From Tribonema minus (taxonomy: Eukaryota; Sar; Xanthophyceae; Tribonematales; Tribonemataceae): a DNA stretch of 64,000 nt. A model generated the notes under the pieces. The model had not been told where the DNA came from and made no database searches. It saw only the letters and a list, made by a program, of their open reading frames with translations. Shown piece by piece: positions 31,477 to 43,800 of this stretch; the first letter of the stretch is position 1, and every line of letters starts with the position of its first letter. Both the position numbers and the translations under genes were made by a program. The stretch covers positions 1 through 64,000 of the forward strand of contig JAFCMP010000346.1 in assembly GCA_017506865.1 (NCBI GenBank). The letters run 5' to 3'.

Positions 31477-34400
31477 GCTGCACGCCGCCGCCGCTGCCGC
31501 CGTTCTCCGCGCCGAGCCTCGCCTGCTGCCGTACGAGCTCCGCGTGGTACAGTGCGCGCCGCTGCTCCTCGTCATCCGCCGGCGCCGCCGCCGCGGCCGC
31601 CGCCGCAGCCTCTGTGGCGCTCGCCGCATCGGCGCCGCCGCCGCCGTCGCCGCCGCCATCCGCCGCGCTGATGCGGCTGCCCTTGAGGAACGTCGGCAGC
31701 GCCGCCTTCTTGGCGTTGCGCGCGGCGGCGGCGGCGGCATCGGCCTTGCGCTTGGCGGCGCGGCGGCTCGAGAGGCCTGCGGCGGCGGCGGCGCCGTCGT
31801 CGTCGGCGTCGCTGTCGCTCTCAATCTCCACGACCACCTCGTAGCCCGCGGCGTTGCGCGCGTAGAGGAGGTCGACGGCGCGGTTGCTGCCGTGCGCGCC
31901 GTCGCCGCCCTTGGTGCCTGCGCCGCAGAACAAAGGGCGAGGGTTGCTTGTTGGATGACGAGAGCTTCCACTCCCGCGTGCCTTCATTTTGTCCATCACG
32001 CCCTTAGCATCGGGGCGGGAGGAACGTGCCGTTGACGGGAAACTGAATCTTACCCCTCGTGACGCCGCGGTCGTGCATATTGTGTGCATACATGTATACA
32101 TACATATTGCACACGCTGTAATGCAGCTATGGTCCGCTGCGCCCCCCTGCAGGGTGTGTGTGGTTGCGCAAACTCCCGGCAACAGCTCGCACACCGCGTA
32201 GTGTGGCGGGGCGCAAGAAGCACTCAAGCGCGGCCGCAGCGTGCAAGCTGCGCATGTCGCTGCCGCTGCCGCCGCCGCCGCTAAGCGCCACACACACACA
32301 CTCCTGGTGCCATACCCCTACGCCAGAGGCGCCCGATGAAGCAGGCACTACAGCTTGGGGCACTGCATAGTTAACATGCCAAGTACCGGCAGCTGGCTCA
32401 AAGGCATGCATTCATGTGTGTGTCACACACACACCCCACGCGGGAGCAATGGTTCTGGTGACGCGCACTGAATAGCTTAGGCATGTGCGCGTTTCGAGTG
32501 CCGCCGTGCCTGCCGCGTACCGGCAGCATATCCGGCGGCCAGCGAGCAGCGGTCAACCGCGGCAAGCACCACGGCTGATGCCACTGCACGATGACGACCA
32601 CCAGCGCTGGCGGTGCCGACAACACTGCTAGCAGTAAGCGTGCTGTACGCAACTCACCGGCAGCGTAGCCTGCGTGCAACGAGAAGCAGCAACACGCGCT
32701 CTACAATACCGTCACCCTCTGCCGCGAGCGCATAAGATTACAGCAGCACCATCGATAGCAGTGCTGATGATAAAGCTCACTGGTACCAGGCGTGTGCCAC
32801 TCATCATGGGTTTGGTTCGAATCCTTACACTCCAGTTGCCAAAGTGGTGAAATCGGTAGACAGCCTGGTGCTGGTGGGTGTTAGGTTCCGGTTCATATGA
32901 GTAGGGGCTCAAGTCCCTTCTTTGGTAAACTTTTTCAGATTGTGACTGCATGATGTCTTTGCATATTGTGCGCATTTATCACTCACCGGCGGCATAGCCG
33001 GCGTGCAGCGAGAAGCGGCCGTCGCGAAAGCGCGCAAGCATGGACGCGCCGTGCGAGGTCATATGAGTATGGGTTCAAGTCCCTTCTGTGGCAACGTTTT
33101 CAAAACAATGATCGCATAATTTTGTTATTGTCTGGTCTTTGCCTATCACATCACAATAATTTATGTGCAATCATCACTCACCGGCGGCATAGCCGGCGTG
33201 CAGCGAGAAGCGGTCATCGCGGAAGCGCGCGAGCTTGGACGCTCCGTGCGACCCACGCGCGCCGCCGCCGACACCACGTGCGCGCAGCTCGCTCGGCAGG
33301 TTGCTGGGCACAGGCTTGTCGTGTAACTGCCGTTGCAGGGGGGGGGGGGGGGGGCGGGGGAGGGGGGCGGAGGGGGGGAATGTATGGTGAGCGCCCGTGG
33401 GTGACAATTTTGCGGGATGTGTGCGCTGACCAAGGTGGTGCTAGCGAGCATTGGCGCTGCAAGGTTGCTGGGCACAGGCTTGTCGTGTAACAGGGCAGGG
33501 GGGAGGGGGGGGGCACGCACATGAGCGCCCGTGCTTACGCATTCAAAGCGACCTGTGCTGGCTGAGGAAGTTCGAGCGAGCACTGGCGCTGCAGCGTCAT
33601 GAGGGGGACGTTGCTGCGGTCACAAATAGGCGAAGGTTGAAGAGCAGAGGCGGTGGAGCGCGTTGCGATGTCTTGTGGGTGCTGCAAGAGAGGGGTGCTG
33701 AACACAGCGCGTGTAGGTTTACTGCAGGTCTCTGCGTCGCAGAGCTCGCGCGACATCAGCGCTGCCAGCGCGTGTGATCGCGGACGGTAGCCCTAACCCT
33801 ATCCCTGATGTACGCACCTGCTTGACGAGGTCGTACACACCCGCGCGTGCGCGCACCGCCTGCTCTACTGTACCGCACTACCGTATACTTTTGAAGTAAT
33901 CCTTACGCGCTGCCAGGTTACTACTGCCCGTATACTACCCACACGCTGCCACAATCTGCTTCAAATCGCGCGTGCATACGGTACGCACCCCCTTGACACG
34001 GTCGTGCACGCCCGGGCGTGCGTACTCCCTATTGCACTGCACCACCGTATACTGCCAGGATACTACTTCCAACTGCTGCACAGCGGCGCGCGCATGCATA
34101 CATACGCACCTCCTTGACGAGGTCATACCCGCGCGCACGGCTACTGCCAGGATACTACTTCAAGCACGGCAGCGCGTGCATACATACACACCTCCTTGAC
34201 GAGGTCGTACACGCAGCCCTTGCTCTGCTGTACTGCACTACCGTATATGTCTTGAACACTTACATGCTGCCACAATACTGCTGCAGGTACTGCAGCGCCG
34301 CGCACGTGCATGTGTACGCACCTCCTTGACGAGGTCGTACACGCCACCCCCTACTATGCCGCACTACTGTATACTGCCAGGATACTACTTCAAGCACCTG

Positions 34401-37400
34401 CAGCACGCGTATACATACATACCTCCTTGACGAGGTCGTACACGCCCGCGCGCGCGCACCCCCTGCTCTACTGCATCGCACTACCATATACTTTCTGAAG
34501 CAGTTCTCACACACTACTGCCGGTATACTATTCACGCGCAGCAACGACACTGCTTCACACACCGCAGCGGCGCGCATGCGCATACATACATACCTCCTTG
34601 ACGAGGTCGTACACGCCCGCGCGCGCGCACCCCGGCGCGGCGCTCGCGCTCAGCTGCTCCTTGAGCTCGCGCAGCGCGCGCATGACAGTACTTACTACTA
34701 CCGTACCACATCATACTACTTGCACGCTGCAACGATGCTGCTTCAGTACTGAAGCGGCGCGCGCGCATACATACGCACCTCCTTGACGAGGTCGTACACG
34801 CTTAGGGTGAGGGTTTCGGGTTAGGATTTAGGGTTAGGCGCAGCCCTTACCTACTGTACCGCGCGCAGCCGTACACGTGTTGGGGTTGTACTCACACGCT
34901 GTCACAATTGCTACTACTGCGACGACGGCAGCGGTGCATACGCATACGCGTACTCACCTCCTTGACGAGGTCGTACACGCCCGCGCGCGCGCACCCCGGC
35001 GCGGCGCTCGCGCTGAGCTGCTCCTTGAGCTCGCGCAGCGCGCGCGTGACCGTCGCGAGGCGCTCGCGGTTGTCGAAGTCGCGCAGCGAGTGCGGGCCGC
35101 GCGCGCACGTCTCGTGCGTGTCCATCTCGCAGCAGTGCGAGCAGCAGAAGCCGCGCGCGCCGTTGACGAGCTTCTGGATCTCGAGCACGCCGAAGGTCGC
35201 GCCGCACTGCGGGCACGCGTACGTCTGGCGCGCGAGCTCCGCGCGCTCCGCCTCCTTCAGGCGCCGCTGCATGAGGTACGTGCGCAGGCGGATGACGTTG
35301 ACGGCGTGGCGGTAGTCGACGTACCAGTAGTTGGCCTTGCGCCCGCCCGAGAACTCGTCGAGCATCTCCTCCTGGCGCGCGAGGCCCTCGCGCTCGAGGC
35401 GCGCGAGCACCGCTCGCACCTGCGAGGGGAGAAAAGGGGGGGGGGTAGGTGAGAACAGAGGCGGGAAAGTCAGGGGGGTTCGGAGCCGTGTGCTCTGTGT
35501 CAAAAGGGGGGAGAGGGGGGGGGGGGGGGGGGGGTATGTGAGAACAGAAAGGGACAGCAGGGGGGTTGAGGCGCACAAGCACTGCGTGCACCTGGGAGAG
35601 GAGTAAGGGGGGGGGAGGGGGCTGTATGTGAGAGAAGAAGAGAAGAAGGCAGGGGAGGGGGGTTCAAGAACCACGCGCACCTGAGAGAGGACAGGGGGAG
35701 GGGGGGGGGGTGGGGGCTGAGGGGGATGTGAGAACAGAAAGGGGAATGACGGGGTTTGGAGATGCTCCTGAGCCGTGGTTGAGGGGGGGGGGGGGGCAGA
35801 AGGGGCACATGGGGCAAGAGAACAGATGGCGAAACACGGGCCGTGGCGCGCCGCGGCAAGTGCGCACTGTCATGGGTACTGGCGCGTGTACTTCCGCGTG
35901 TGCGTTGTACTGGCGTATTGCGCGCCGTGTGCGCGCTGATCGGAGTGCCCCTCTGATTTCTCGCACTGAGCGCTGCCCATTATTCTTTCATCGGATAGTG
36001 TGACATGCTGCACTGGCGGGCCATGGGATGCATACACCGGTTGCACGGCCTGTCGGTCATGTCGAGGTCTGGTCATGTGTGTCATTGTCACGTTGACTGC
36101 GGAATGCGCGCGCAGCCGAAAAGAGGGCGCGCGGCGGCGGCGGCGATAGAAGGCGAGGCGCAGGTCTCTCCAGTAGAAATGCCCCCAGGCTCGATTTGTC
36201 TATGGACACAATGTTTTTTCAGGTACATGCACTGCCTGGGTAGCGTCTTCATCGAGTCGTACAACGAGTTGTGTGCAGAAACAGGGCCTGTTGAGCTCTG
36301 ATGGTGCTAAGTCGCTGCTCAATATGACGCAGAGGATGGCCTAGTGAGTCCATCTCTGCACACCGCGCGCTAATGTAAATCTGAACTGCAAGTTGCAAGC
36401 GCGCTCCTCCTGGTGCAGCAAAGGCACGCAAAGAGGAGACCTCAGAAACAGCAGCAGCAGCGCTGCGTACTTCGCTACAGTATGGTTTCCAGCGCCGTAT
36501 GCTTTCCAGCATCTGATTGAGTGCGCTGGTGTCCTGTTGAGCACGGCGCTGCTGCAGCAGCGCCCAGCGCCAAGTGGTACAGCGCACGTCAGGTGCTGCC
36601 GCTGCAGCCACCTCAGTGTCCTCAGAGCAGCCATTTTTCATGTTGTGGAGCAGCTGTTGCACCGCAACTGACGAAACACCCCATGGCGCATTAGATACAG
36701 TGCAAACAATCAAGCTGGCGCTCATCGATGCAGAGCGTGTTGCCCACCCCCGACCGCCATGGTCACGCACTGGGGAGCTGCTGCTCACAATCATTCTAGA
36801 ACAGTACCAGCAAGCCTCAATGCGCCGCGCCGCAGCGCAGCTGCACTAGAGCAACCTTCCATTGATCCGACCATCAAGCGCAAGTGTGTGTTGCGTGTCT
36901 GAGGCTTTCAGGGGGGGCGCCCGTTTCCTTCCCCTGACCATAATGACTTTGATCGCGGGACAGACCAATTTGTATACGGCAAAGTGGGGGAAGCAAGGCT
37001 TTCTTGATGCTTGTGCCCGCAAACTCTTGAGTGCGGATTACTGTTTTGAAAGCATGTGCAAGTCTTGAGTGTGTTGTAATGAAGACACTGTATTCAACTA
37101 TATAGGAAAAGCTGGCAGGAGCCGTTGGTGTGGTGTTGCCTATTGGTACCCAACATCTTGAAGCAATCGAGTTTAAACCACATAGTGCGCAATCGGGGTA
37201 ATCGGTGTAGGGTAGAAGGTTGCTAATGTAGCAATCTGAAGCTGTCAAAGCACAGATGCTGAGAAATGGCAAAACACATAATGCCGACCATCATGTGTGC
37301 TGCGTTCAGTGCCCACCTGCTTTGGCTGCAGCCCCAGCCTCGCCCCCAGATCGTCATCCTTGTCCTTCAAGTACTTCTCCCTGATCAGAGTGTCAATCAC

Positions 37401-37526
37401 CAGCACCGCGTCGTCATCGAAGAAAGCCCTCACCACCGTGCTCACAAGCTTCTCCGCTTGCTGCAGGATGTGTATTTGATCAATGTCTTGTTGAGTGCTC
37501 ATCCTGCTGAATTTTGACTGATTCAC
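31196..37526 (-). CDS. Transcription initiation factor IIE subunit alpha
   Basis: Minus-strand exons 37526..37317, 35419..34958, 33326..33182 and 31917..31196 join in phase and give 512 residues. Exon 1 has the first half of the winged-helix domain (EKLVSTVVRAFFDDDAVLVI). Exon 2 completes it (VRAVLARLEREGLARQEEML, then YWYVDYRHAVNVIRLR) and carries the zinc ribbon: CPQC, about 20 residues, then CSHC. Exon 3 contains LHDKPVPSNLPS and a Gly/Arg-rich stretch. Exon 4 has acidic segments (EIESDSDADDDG, TDTEEDIDWE) like those that contact TFIIH in known TFIIE alpha, plus long Ala/Gly runs, and ends FEVDGAHVPLEWL..YYALTAAAQR. The protein would recruit and stimulate TFIIH in the RNA polymerase II preinitiation complex. 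The start could also be the Met eight codons downstream (37502). It is divergent from the polymerase gene. Introns 2 and 3 carry extensive junction copies. Confidence 0.9.
32655..33055 (-). repeat. Copies of TFIIE alpha exon 3, 3' end with donor
   Basis: On the minus strand FSLHAGYAAG followed by GTGAGTGAT lies at the real junction (33182). It returns at about 32986-33055 with about 70 bases of exon, and at about 32655-32690 as a shorter decayed copy. Confidence 0.9.
32838..32927 (+). pseudogene. tRNA-Leu-like fragment, probably of organellar origin
   Basis: GCCAAAG at the start pairs with CTTTGGT at the end as an acceptor stem. The D-arm region GTGAAATCGGTAGAC is typical of bacterial or organellar leucine tRNAs, and a T arm (GGGGCTCAAGTCCC) precedes the 3' strand. 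At about 90 bases it has class II length. The anticodon arm does not pair well, so no anticodon is assigned and it is probably dead. It lies in TFIIE alpha intron 3. A copy of just its 3' part (GGGTTCAAGTCCCTTC) is at about 33058-33095, fused to a copy of exon 3. Confidence 0.5.
33463..33505 (-). repeat. Copy of TFIIE alpha exon 3, 5' end with acceptor
   Basis: Minus-strand TTACACGACAAGCCTGTGCC after a C-rich tract, matching the real exon start at 33326. It lies upstream of that exon in the direction of transcription. Confidence 0.85.
33815..34957 (-). repeat. Array of eight copies of TFIIE alpha exon 2, 3' end with donor
   Basis: ACCTCCTTGACGAGGTCGTA (minus strand: TACGACCTCGTCAAGGAG|GT) marks the real exon end near 34957. 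It recurs, sometimes with a few changes, at about 33818, 33988, 34107, 34189, 34319, 34420, 34589 and 34779. The copy at 34589 includes about 95 bases of exon; others keep 25-45. Spacers share ACTACCGTATAC-type sequence and GCATACATAC runs, so exon end and intron start were duplicated together. Confidence 0.93.
35420..35720 (-). repeat. Copies of TFIIE alpha exon 2, 5' end with polypyrimidine tract
   Basis: Plus-strand GCGCACCTG(G/A)GAGAGGA-type segments at about 35585 and 35675 repeat the real acceptor boundary at 35419/35420. Between them lie G-tracts (pyrimidine tracts on the coding strand) and TATGTGAGAACAGAAAGGG-type spacers. Confidence 0.75.
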
Positions 37527-37817
37527 TCAGCAACGGCGGCCACTGTGGCAAGAGGAGCGCCACGTTTTGCCGACCACAGCAGGCGATGGCGCACGCTATC
37601 CTTGTCAGCACTCGCGAGTTCAACCTCGTAAACTTCAAACCCTGCCAAACCCTACCTAGGTTATTTGACGAGGTCTAGGGACCAGTGGAGCCAAGCGTTG
37701 GTCGAGCCTACAGTAGTTCCTGGCATTCGCCTATGTACCCCTGCTGCTGTTGGAGTCAACCAGCAAGCACTGACTGACAGGCCTCTCAGGTGCGGCGGAA
37801 CAGGAGCAATCACAAAT
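37527..37817. promoter_or_regulatory. Divergent promoter region, TFIIE alpha / organellar RNA polymerase
   Basis: Only 291 bases separate the two start codons, which face away from each other. Both promoters and 5' leaders must fit here unless there are upstream non-coding exons. No convincing TATA box was seen. Co-regulation of a nuclear and an organellar transcription component is possible but is inference. Confidence 0.6.
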
Positions 37818-40800
37818 ATGATACGAAGCCAGACTGTGTCAAGCTGCGCCAGCGCCGCAGCACTGCATCGGGTCGTCAATCTTGGCAGCCACGCTGCAGG
37901 AAGGTCTCTCCTACCATGCGGGTGCGGCGCAGCACGCTCTGCGGCACAAAGATCTGCAGCAGCGTCAAGCCGGCGGCGCTTCTACCACCAGCTGGCACCC
38001 AGTGGTCGCAGCCTGCGCCAGCAGAGTTCTGGCAGCGCAGCCTGCTACTCAGTCGTGGCTGCGAGGTCGGAACTGCTACGTTCGATTGTTGCAAAACTGC
38101 AGACACGGCAGGCGGAGACCTTGGACTTCACCAGCATCGGAGCGACGCGGGAGTCGAGCAACGCAGCAGCTGTGGCGTATCAAGACGAGTGGGTATCCAC
38201 CACTGGCCACCCCGATGTGTCGTATCTGAGCTCCTTGTCCTACCGGGATACGCCCGATGCCGGCAGCATTCCCTACATCCATGGCGACGGCAGCACACGG
38301 TTGAATGGCGCTGCACCCGCGCGCAACAGCAGCAGCCTCGCCGCCGCAGCCTTAGAGCCTGAGTATTGGGAAGAGCCAGCCGATAACACGGCGCCGCAGC
38401 CACCAGCCGCACCAACAGCGCCGGAGCCAGAAGCGCCAGCCGCCGCCGCCGTCATGAAGCCGGCGGAGGCCAAGCGCGCGCTGCTGCTGGAGCAGATGCG
38501 CCTGGAGGAGCAGACGACGGCGGAGGCCGGCGCGCGCTACCGCGAACTCGCGGAAGGCATGGTCGCGGGCGGGCGCGCGGGCGCGCTGCGGCCGCTGCAG
38601 CGCGAGCTGCTCAAGTGGTTCATCCCGCTGCGCGCGGCGATTGAGGAGGAGCAGGGGCGCGTGTGGGCGAACGAGCGCGGCGCGGGCATGGGCGCGCACG
38701 GGCCGCTGCTCGTGCTGCTGCAGCCGGAGAAGCTCGCCGTCATGGTCATGCACGAGACGCTGAATCTGACGCTGCAGGGCGGGAACGCCGGCGTGCCGGC
38801 GGCGGGGCTGTGCCTGCGCCTCGCGGAGGCCGCGCAGGCGGAGGTGAACCTGCTCAAGATGCAGCGCAAACTCGGGAGCAAGGCGCAGGTCGCGCTGCGC
38901 GGCAGCGCGCGGCGGCACGTGCGCGAGGTGAGCGGTGCTGCATACCAAACCGGTCTTCAAGAACCTTGCTGTGTTTTTTCCGTTGCGGCGCGCAGTTGCA
39001 GTAAGCATGGTGGAGCCGCGAGCCGGCTGTGGAGCCGGCAGGGGCGCTGAGCGTTGCTGAACATGCACTTGATCATCGCTGCGCGAACAGTACAGCGCTG
39101 GTCGCATGCGCTCAATACTGGTGTGCTCGCTGTGGGAGAGCGCGGTTAGGCACACAGGGCTGCGGCACTCCAGCGTGTCCCCTAGGTTTGGGGTTAGGTC
39201 ATTGGATGCGGCTGGCCTCGCTGCAGCTGCACTCATGTGTCGCGAGGATGCTGCTACGGATGGCTATGGGGCAGCGATAGCCGTCCGTCCTCAGGGCGTA
39301 TACGCATATCAAAAAGGTTGTGCCACTAAATCGCCGTTTGCTACTCAGCGCAGTGCTCAAGTGTGTGGTTGCGTGAAGTTATGTTTACACATGATGCGCG
39401 AATGTTTTGGGGTGACGGCTGTTGTGCACATTGTGTCAGCAGATCTTTGGGCCCTTCCGGAACGGCCCATTGCTGATTTCAAATCAGTGCCTTTGCCCTG
39501 TAAGCCGCATTCATTGGCGATGCCAGAGTTGAAGTTGCAGTTGAGGTAGCCCTTGCAGCAGAAGGCAGTTACTCAGCATGGCTCGTGACAGCAGACGGTA
39601 CGCACGACAACGCGCCTGGTCTGGTCACCTTCGCCCGCTGTCGTATTGCTCTTGGCATGGAGGGCAGGGGGGGGGGGGGCAGGGTCAGACCGTGCCGGCT
39701 CCGCTCGTAGCCGCCGCGTGTCAGGTCCAGGGGTATGTATGTATACCCAGGGGAGTGTGTCATGTTCTCTCACGGGGGCTTTCAGCCAATGCCTTTTTTT
39801 CATTTTTCAGGGCCCCGCGATTTGCCCGCCGCCCTGCCGCCACCACCCCCCCAAGTCAGCGTCAACTTGTTCTTGCGACCGCGACACGCCACCTTGCGTT
39901 GCTCCCCCCCCCCCCCCGCCCCTCAGGTCAACATTCGCGCGAAGCGCGCGCTGGACATGCTGGAGGTGACGGACTGGCCGGACGCACTCAAGGTGCAGCT
40001 GGGGGCGGTGCTGGTCAAGCTGCTGTGCGACACGGCAAAGGTGGGTAATTCTGGTGACTCTCCCCTGCGCAGCGCGGCGCTGGGCGTCTGCGCATGCGCT
40101 ACGTGTCCGTCATCGTCCGCTGCTGCTGCGGAAGCGCGATGGTAGAGCTGCGGCGCCGCGGCGCATGCGGCCGGGGGCGGTGCTGGTGAAGGTAGCTGCG
40201 TGACACGGCCAGGGTGGTTGCCTCTCCCCCCCTGCGCCCCTCTTCTGTGTCTCGCTTGCGTTTATGCGCGGGCAGCACAGCGCTCAACGTCTGCACCCGG
40301 GCGTCGACGGCTGCTGCTGCGAAAGCGGTGTCTCGCTTGCGCTTATGCGCGGGCAGCACAGCGCTCAACGTCTGCACCCGGGCGTCGACGGCCGCTGCTG
40401 CGGAAGCGTGGCGGTAGAGTGACGGCGCCGCAGTGCACTCTGTGCACGCTTGGAGCCGCTTCCTGCTGTAGCTAGGGTTGCATCAGCGCCGCGCGGCACA
40501 CGGCTGCCGGTGCCGCTGACTGCCTGCGAGGACGCAGATCTAGGGTTAGGGTTCAGGGCCAGGGGTTTATGTTAGGGTTAGGGTTTGGCAGCATGCGAGG
40601 ACGCAGCGTTGAGCGCGGCGCAGCTGAGCGCCGTGCAGGTGGGCATGGTGTGGTACGATGCGGTAACGCTTTCAGTAAAGTCGGCCACGAGGCAGCACCG
40701 TCCCGCTCATGCTTCTTTGCGCACCCGGCGGGCCACTCTCTGGCGACAAGTCTGGAGCGCGCTGCGTCCAGTGCTTACCTACCTACCCTTGCCCCGTGCC

Positions 40801-43800
40801 CGCAGGTGCCGCTGGAGGCGACGCCGCAGCAGCCAAAGTACCTACATGCCTACATTGCGCCCTGCAGGCGGCGCCGGAGCCGCCAAAAGCTATTTACGTA
40901 CATTCCTTGCCCCCTGCGCTGCGCCCAATGCTTACATAGCTACCTTGCCCCCATGCCTGCAGGCGACGCCGGAGGCGACGCTGGAGCAACCGAAAAGTAC
41001 TCATTTGAAGTACATACCTGCGTTTTGCCCCCTGCGTGACGCCGGAGGCGGCGCCAGAGCAGCGGAAAAGCACTCACATACCTACCTACCTTGCCCCCAT
41101 GCCTGCAGGTGACACCGGAGGCGACGCGGGGGCAGCCGGAGCCCACGCCGGAAGCCGCCTTTCGGCATGAGATCCGCCAGCTGCGCGCCAACAAGAAGCT
41201 GGTGAGAGACAAGGCCGCGGGATGATGCATACTGGTGTTAGAGTTGAACTTGAGATTGAAGTTTTGGTGGCACCGGCACAAAACCCGCCACCTGCGCACC
41301 AACAAGAAGCTGGTGAGAGACAAAGACTCGTGCGCGGGGGGGGGAGGGGGGGGGCGCCTGAGCTGTGTGTGTGTGTGTTGTGTGCCAAAGTTGAAGTTTG
41401 ATGACGGCTTGAGCTGGTGAGAGGCAAGGCCGCGGGGGCTGGTGCTGAGTTGCTGTAGTGGTGTTAAAGTTGAAGTTTAAACGGCTCGAGGTCCAGCTGC
41501 GCATCAAGAGCAGCTGGTCAGCATGCCCGCGGCTGCGCAGGGCATGCTCTTGCTGACGTGTCATCCATTTGTCAGCTACGACCGCCTTTCAGGGCAGCTG
41601 AAGTCAACTTCAACCATCCTAAAGTAACTTCAACCCCCGACCCATGTGCACGCTGCTGCGCAGCGCATGCTCTGCCTGGCATGTCATCAAACCAGGACGG
41701 CTTTTCAGGGCCAGGCTGAGGTTGCCTTCAACTCTCAGCTTTCTGAAGTTCAATGTTCACCTCGTGTGCTGCGCAGGGCATGCTCTTCCTGACACCCGCC
41801 GCCTACAAGCGCGTCCAGGACTGGAACCTGGCGGGGCTCATGCAGCCGCGATACCTGCCCATGCTTGTGAAGCCGAAGCCGTGGCAGCGGCATGACAGGT
41901 GCGTCCGCTTGTACTTCAAGCTGCACATGGAGTTCTTCAGTAGATATACGCCTGCTGGCTCGCGTTTCTCAGCTTCCAGCCGCGTTACCTGCCCATGCTT
42001 GTGCCGCCGAAGCCGTGGCAGCGGCACGACAGGGGCGTCCGGATTTACTTCAAGTTGCGCCCGGTTTCAGTTCAAGTTGTGCATGAAGTTCATGGCAGAT
42101 GTGCGCACGCTTGGCGCGCGTTTCTCAGCTTTCGGCCGCGGTACCTGCCATGCTGGTGCCGCCCAAGCCGTGGCAACGTCACGACAGGTGCGTCCGGCTG
42201 GTTGTACTTCAAGTTGTGCATGAAGTTCATGGACGATGTACACATGTGTTGCTTGAGTTTCTCAGCTTTCAGGCGCGGCCGCTGCCCATGCTCGTGCCGC
42301 CAACGCGGTGCCAGCGGTGCGACAGGTGCGTTACGTCGCGCGCGGCCCCTGTCCGAGACCACATTTGATTTGTGCTTCAAGCTGCGAATTGCATCCTTCG
42401 GTACATGCACGCAGGCGCCATCCGAGTTGGTCTGCTTTTTAGCTGCCGCAGCTGCTGACGCGCGTGCCGCGCAAGCAGCGGCAGCGGCGCGACCGGTGCG
42501 GCTGCGTCGCGCGCCGAGGCGCCCGCGGCATCTGCTGCCGCTGCCGCAGCAGACCCGCGACGCACCATGCGTTGGCCACGCGTGCAGGCGGTTGCTTACT
42601 TAACCCTAACCCTAACCCGGCCCGGGCTTGCGCTGCGGAAGCTGCAGCAGCGGCATGTGTGCAAGTCAAGCATGGCCAGACACCATGCAGCGCGCGCCGC
42701 ATGCACCACGCTCTGATGGAAACGGAGACCAGCTGCTTCAGCGCTTGACCGTTGCGTTGGAAGGGCGGCGAGAACTGACTTCTGCCGCCTTTCTGCCACT
42801 TGCGCGCCGCTCGGGTATCGCCAGGGGTGGCTACATCATGCTCAAGGCGCGAATCATGAGGACGCGCGGGTGCCGCAGCCAGGTATGTGTGTATGTTGCA
42901 CTGCTCTAATTGAAATTTAAAAGTGCCGCCAGGTCTGCACTTCAAGTTTACGCATGCTCTCGGCGGTGCTCTGTTAGAGCCAATAATGCAAGTAAGCTTG
43001 ATGGGCCCCCCAGTTTGTATGGAGCTGCGACTCCACGTCAAACGCATGAATAAGCTGCCGCTGCTTGCATCGGTGTTTGTTCAAGTCATGCGGGCGCAGG
43101 GTTTGCTCGCTGCGTGTTTAGTTGCAGGTGCCTGTGCTTCACATGACGCCGTGTGCGATCGGGTTAGGGTTAGGGTTAGGGTTAGGTTAACTGCTCGATG
43201 ACTGGATTTAGCACTTGCCTGGAGTGGCAGATGCCGCCGCCGCTGCCCACTGGTGCCGCTGCTGCCGCTGCAACATGCAGCACTCATCCAATCACTCCGA
43301 TGCTAGCCTGAGGGCTGGGGTCAGATTTAGATGTTCGCACGACAAGACGAAGAGGAGCAGCGCGGGCGCGTGATGCAATGTGTAAATGCGCGATGAGGCC
43401 CTGTCACTAAAGCGCCGGCGCTCTGCTGGCGAGCGCGTGTACGTGGCCGAACGCCAAGCCTCCGCCTGCGGTCGCGCACGCCCGTTCATGGCTGCCGCCG
43501 CGCGCGTGCAGGTTCTCGACTACTCCCGCTACTGTGCCAGCAGCGCATGATCCAAGCCAGTGCTGATCGCCCATTCGCGGCGACCGACGCGCGGAGCACT
43601 GCTTACAGCGCACGTGTAATACGCGCGGCAAGCACTCATAGACTACCTGCGTTGCATTTGTCGAGATCAGCGGCGCGAGCGCAGATGCTGCCCGTCTCTT
43701 CAAAAACGAAAACAGAAAAAAGTTATGTGCCTGAGCACTGACGCTGCCCGTTGCGCGCTGCCGCCGCCGTGCTGCGCGTCACAGGTCGGGCGTGCTGCAC

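Noticed and set aside
31025..32035. Long plus-strand open frame opposite TFIIE alpha exon 4
   Set aside because: It is Arg/Leu-rich translation of GCC-repeat DNA with no motif. The minus frame continues TFIIE alpha in phase.
33815..34957. Regularly spaced short repeats as a possible CRISPR array
   Set aside because: The repeats are copies of an exon end of differing length, the spacing is irregular and the genome is eukaryotic.
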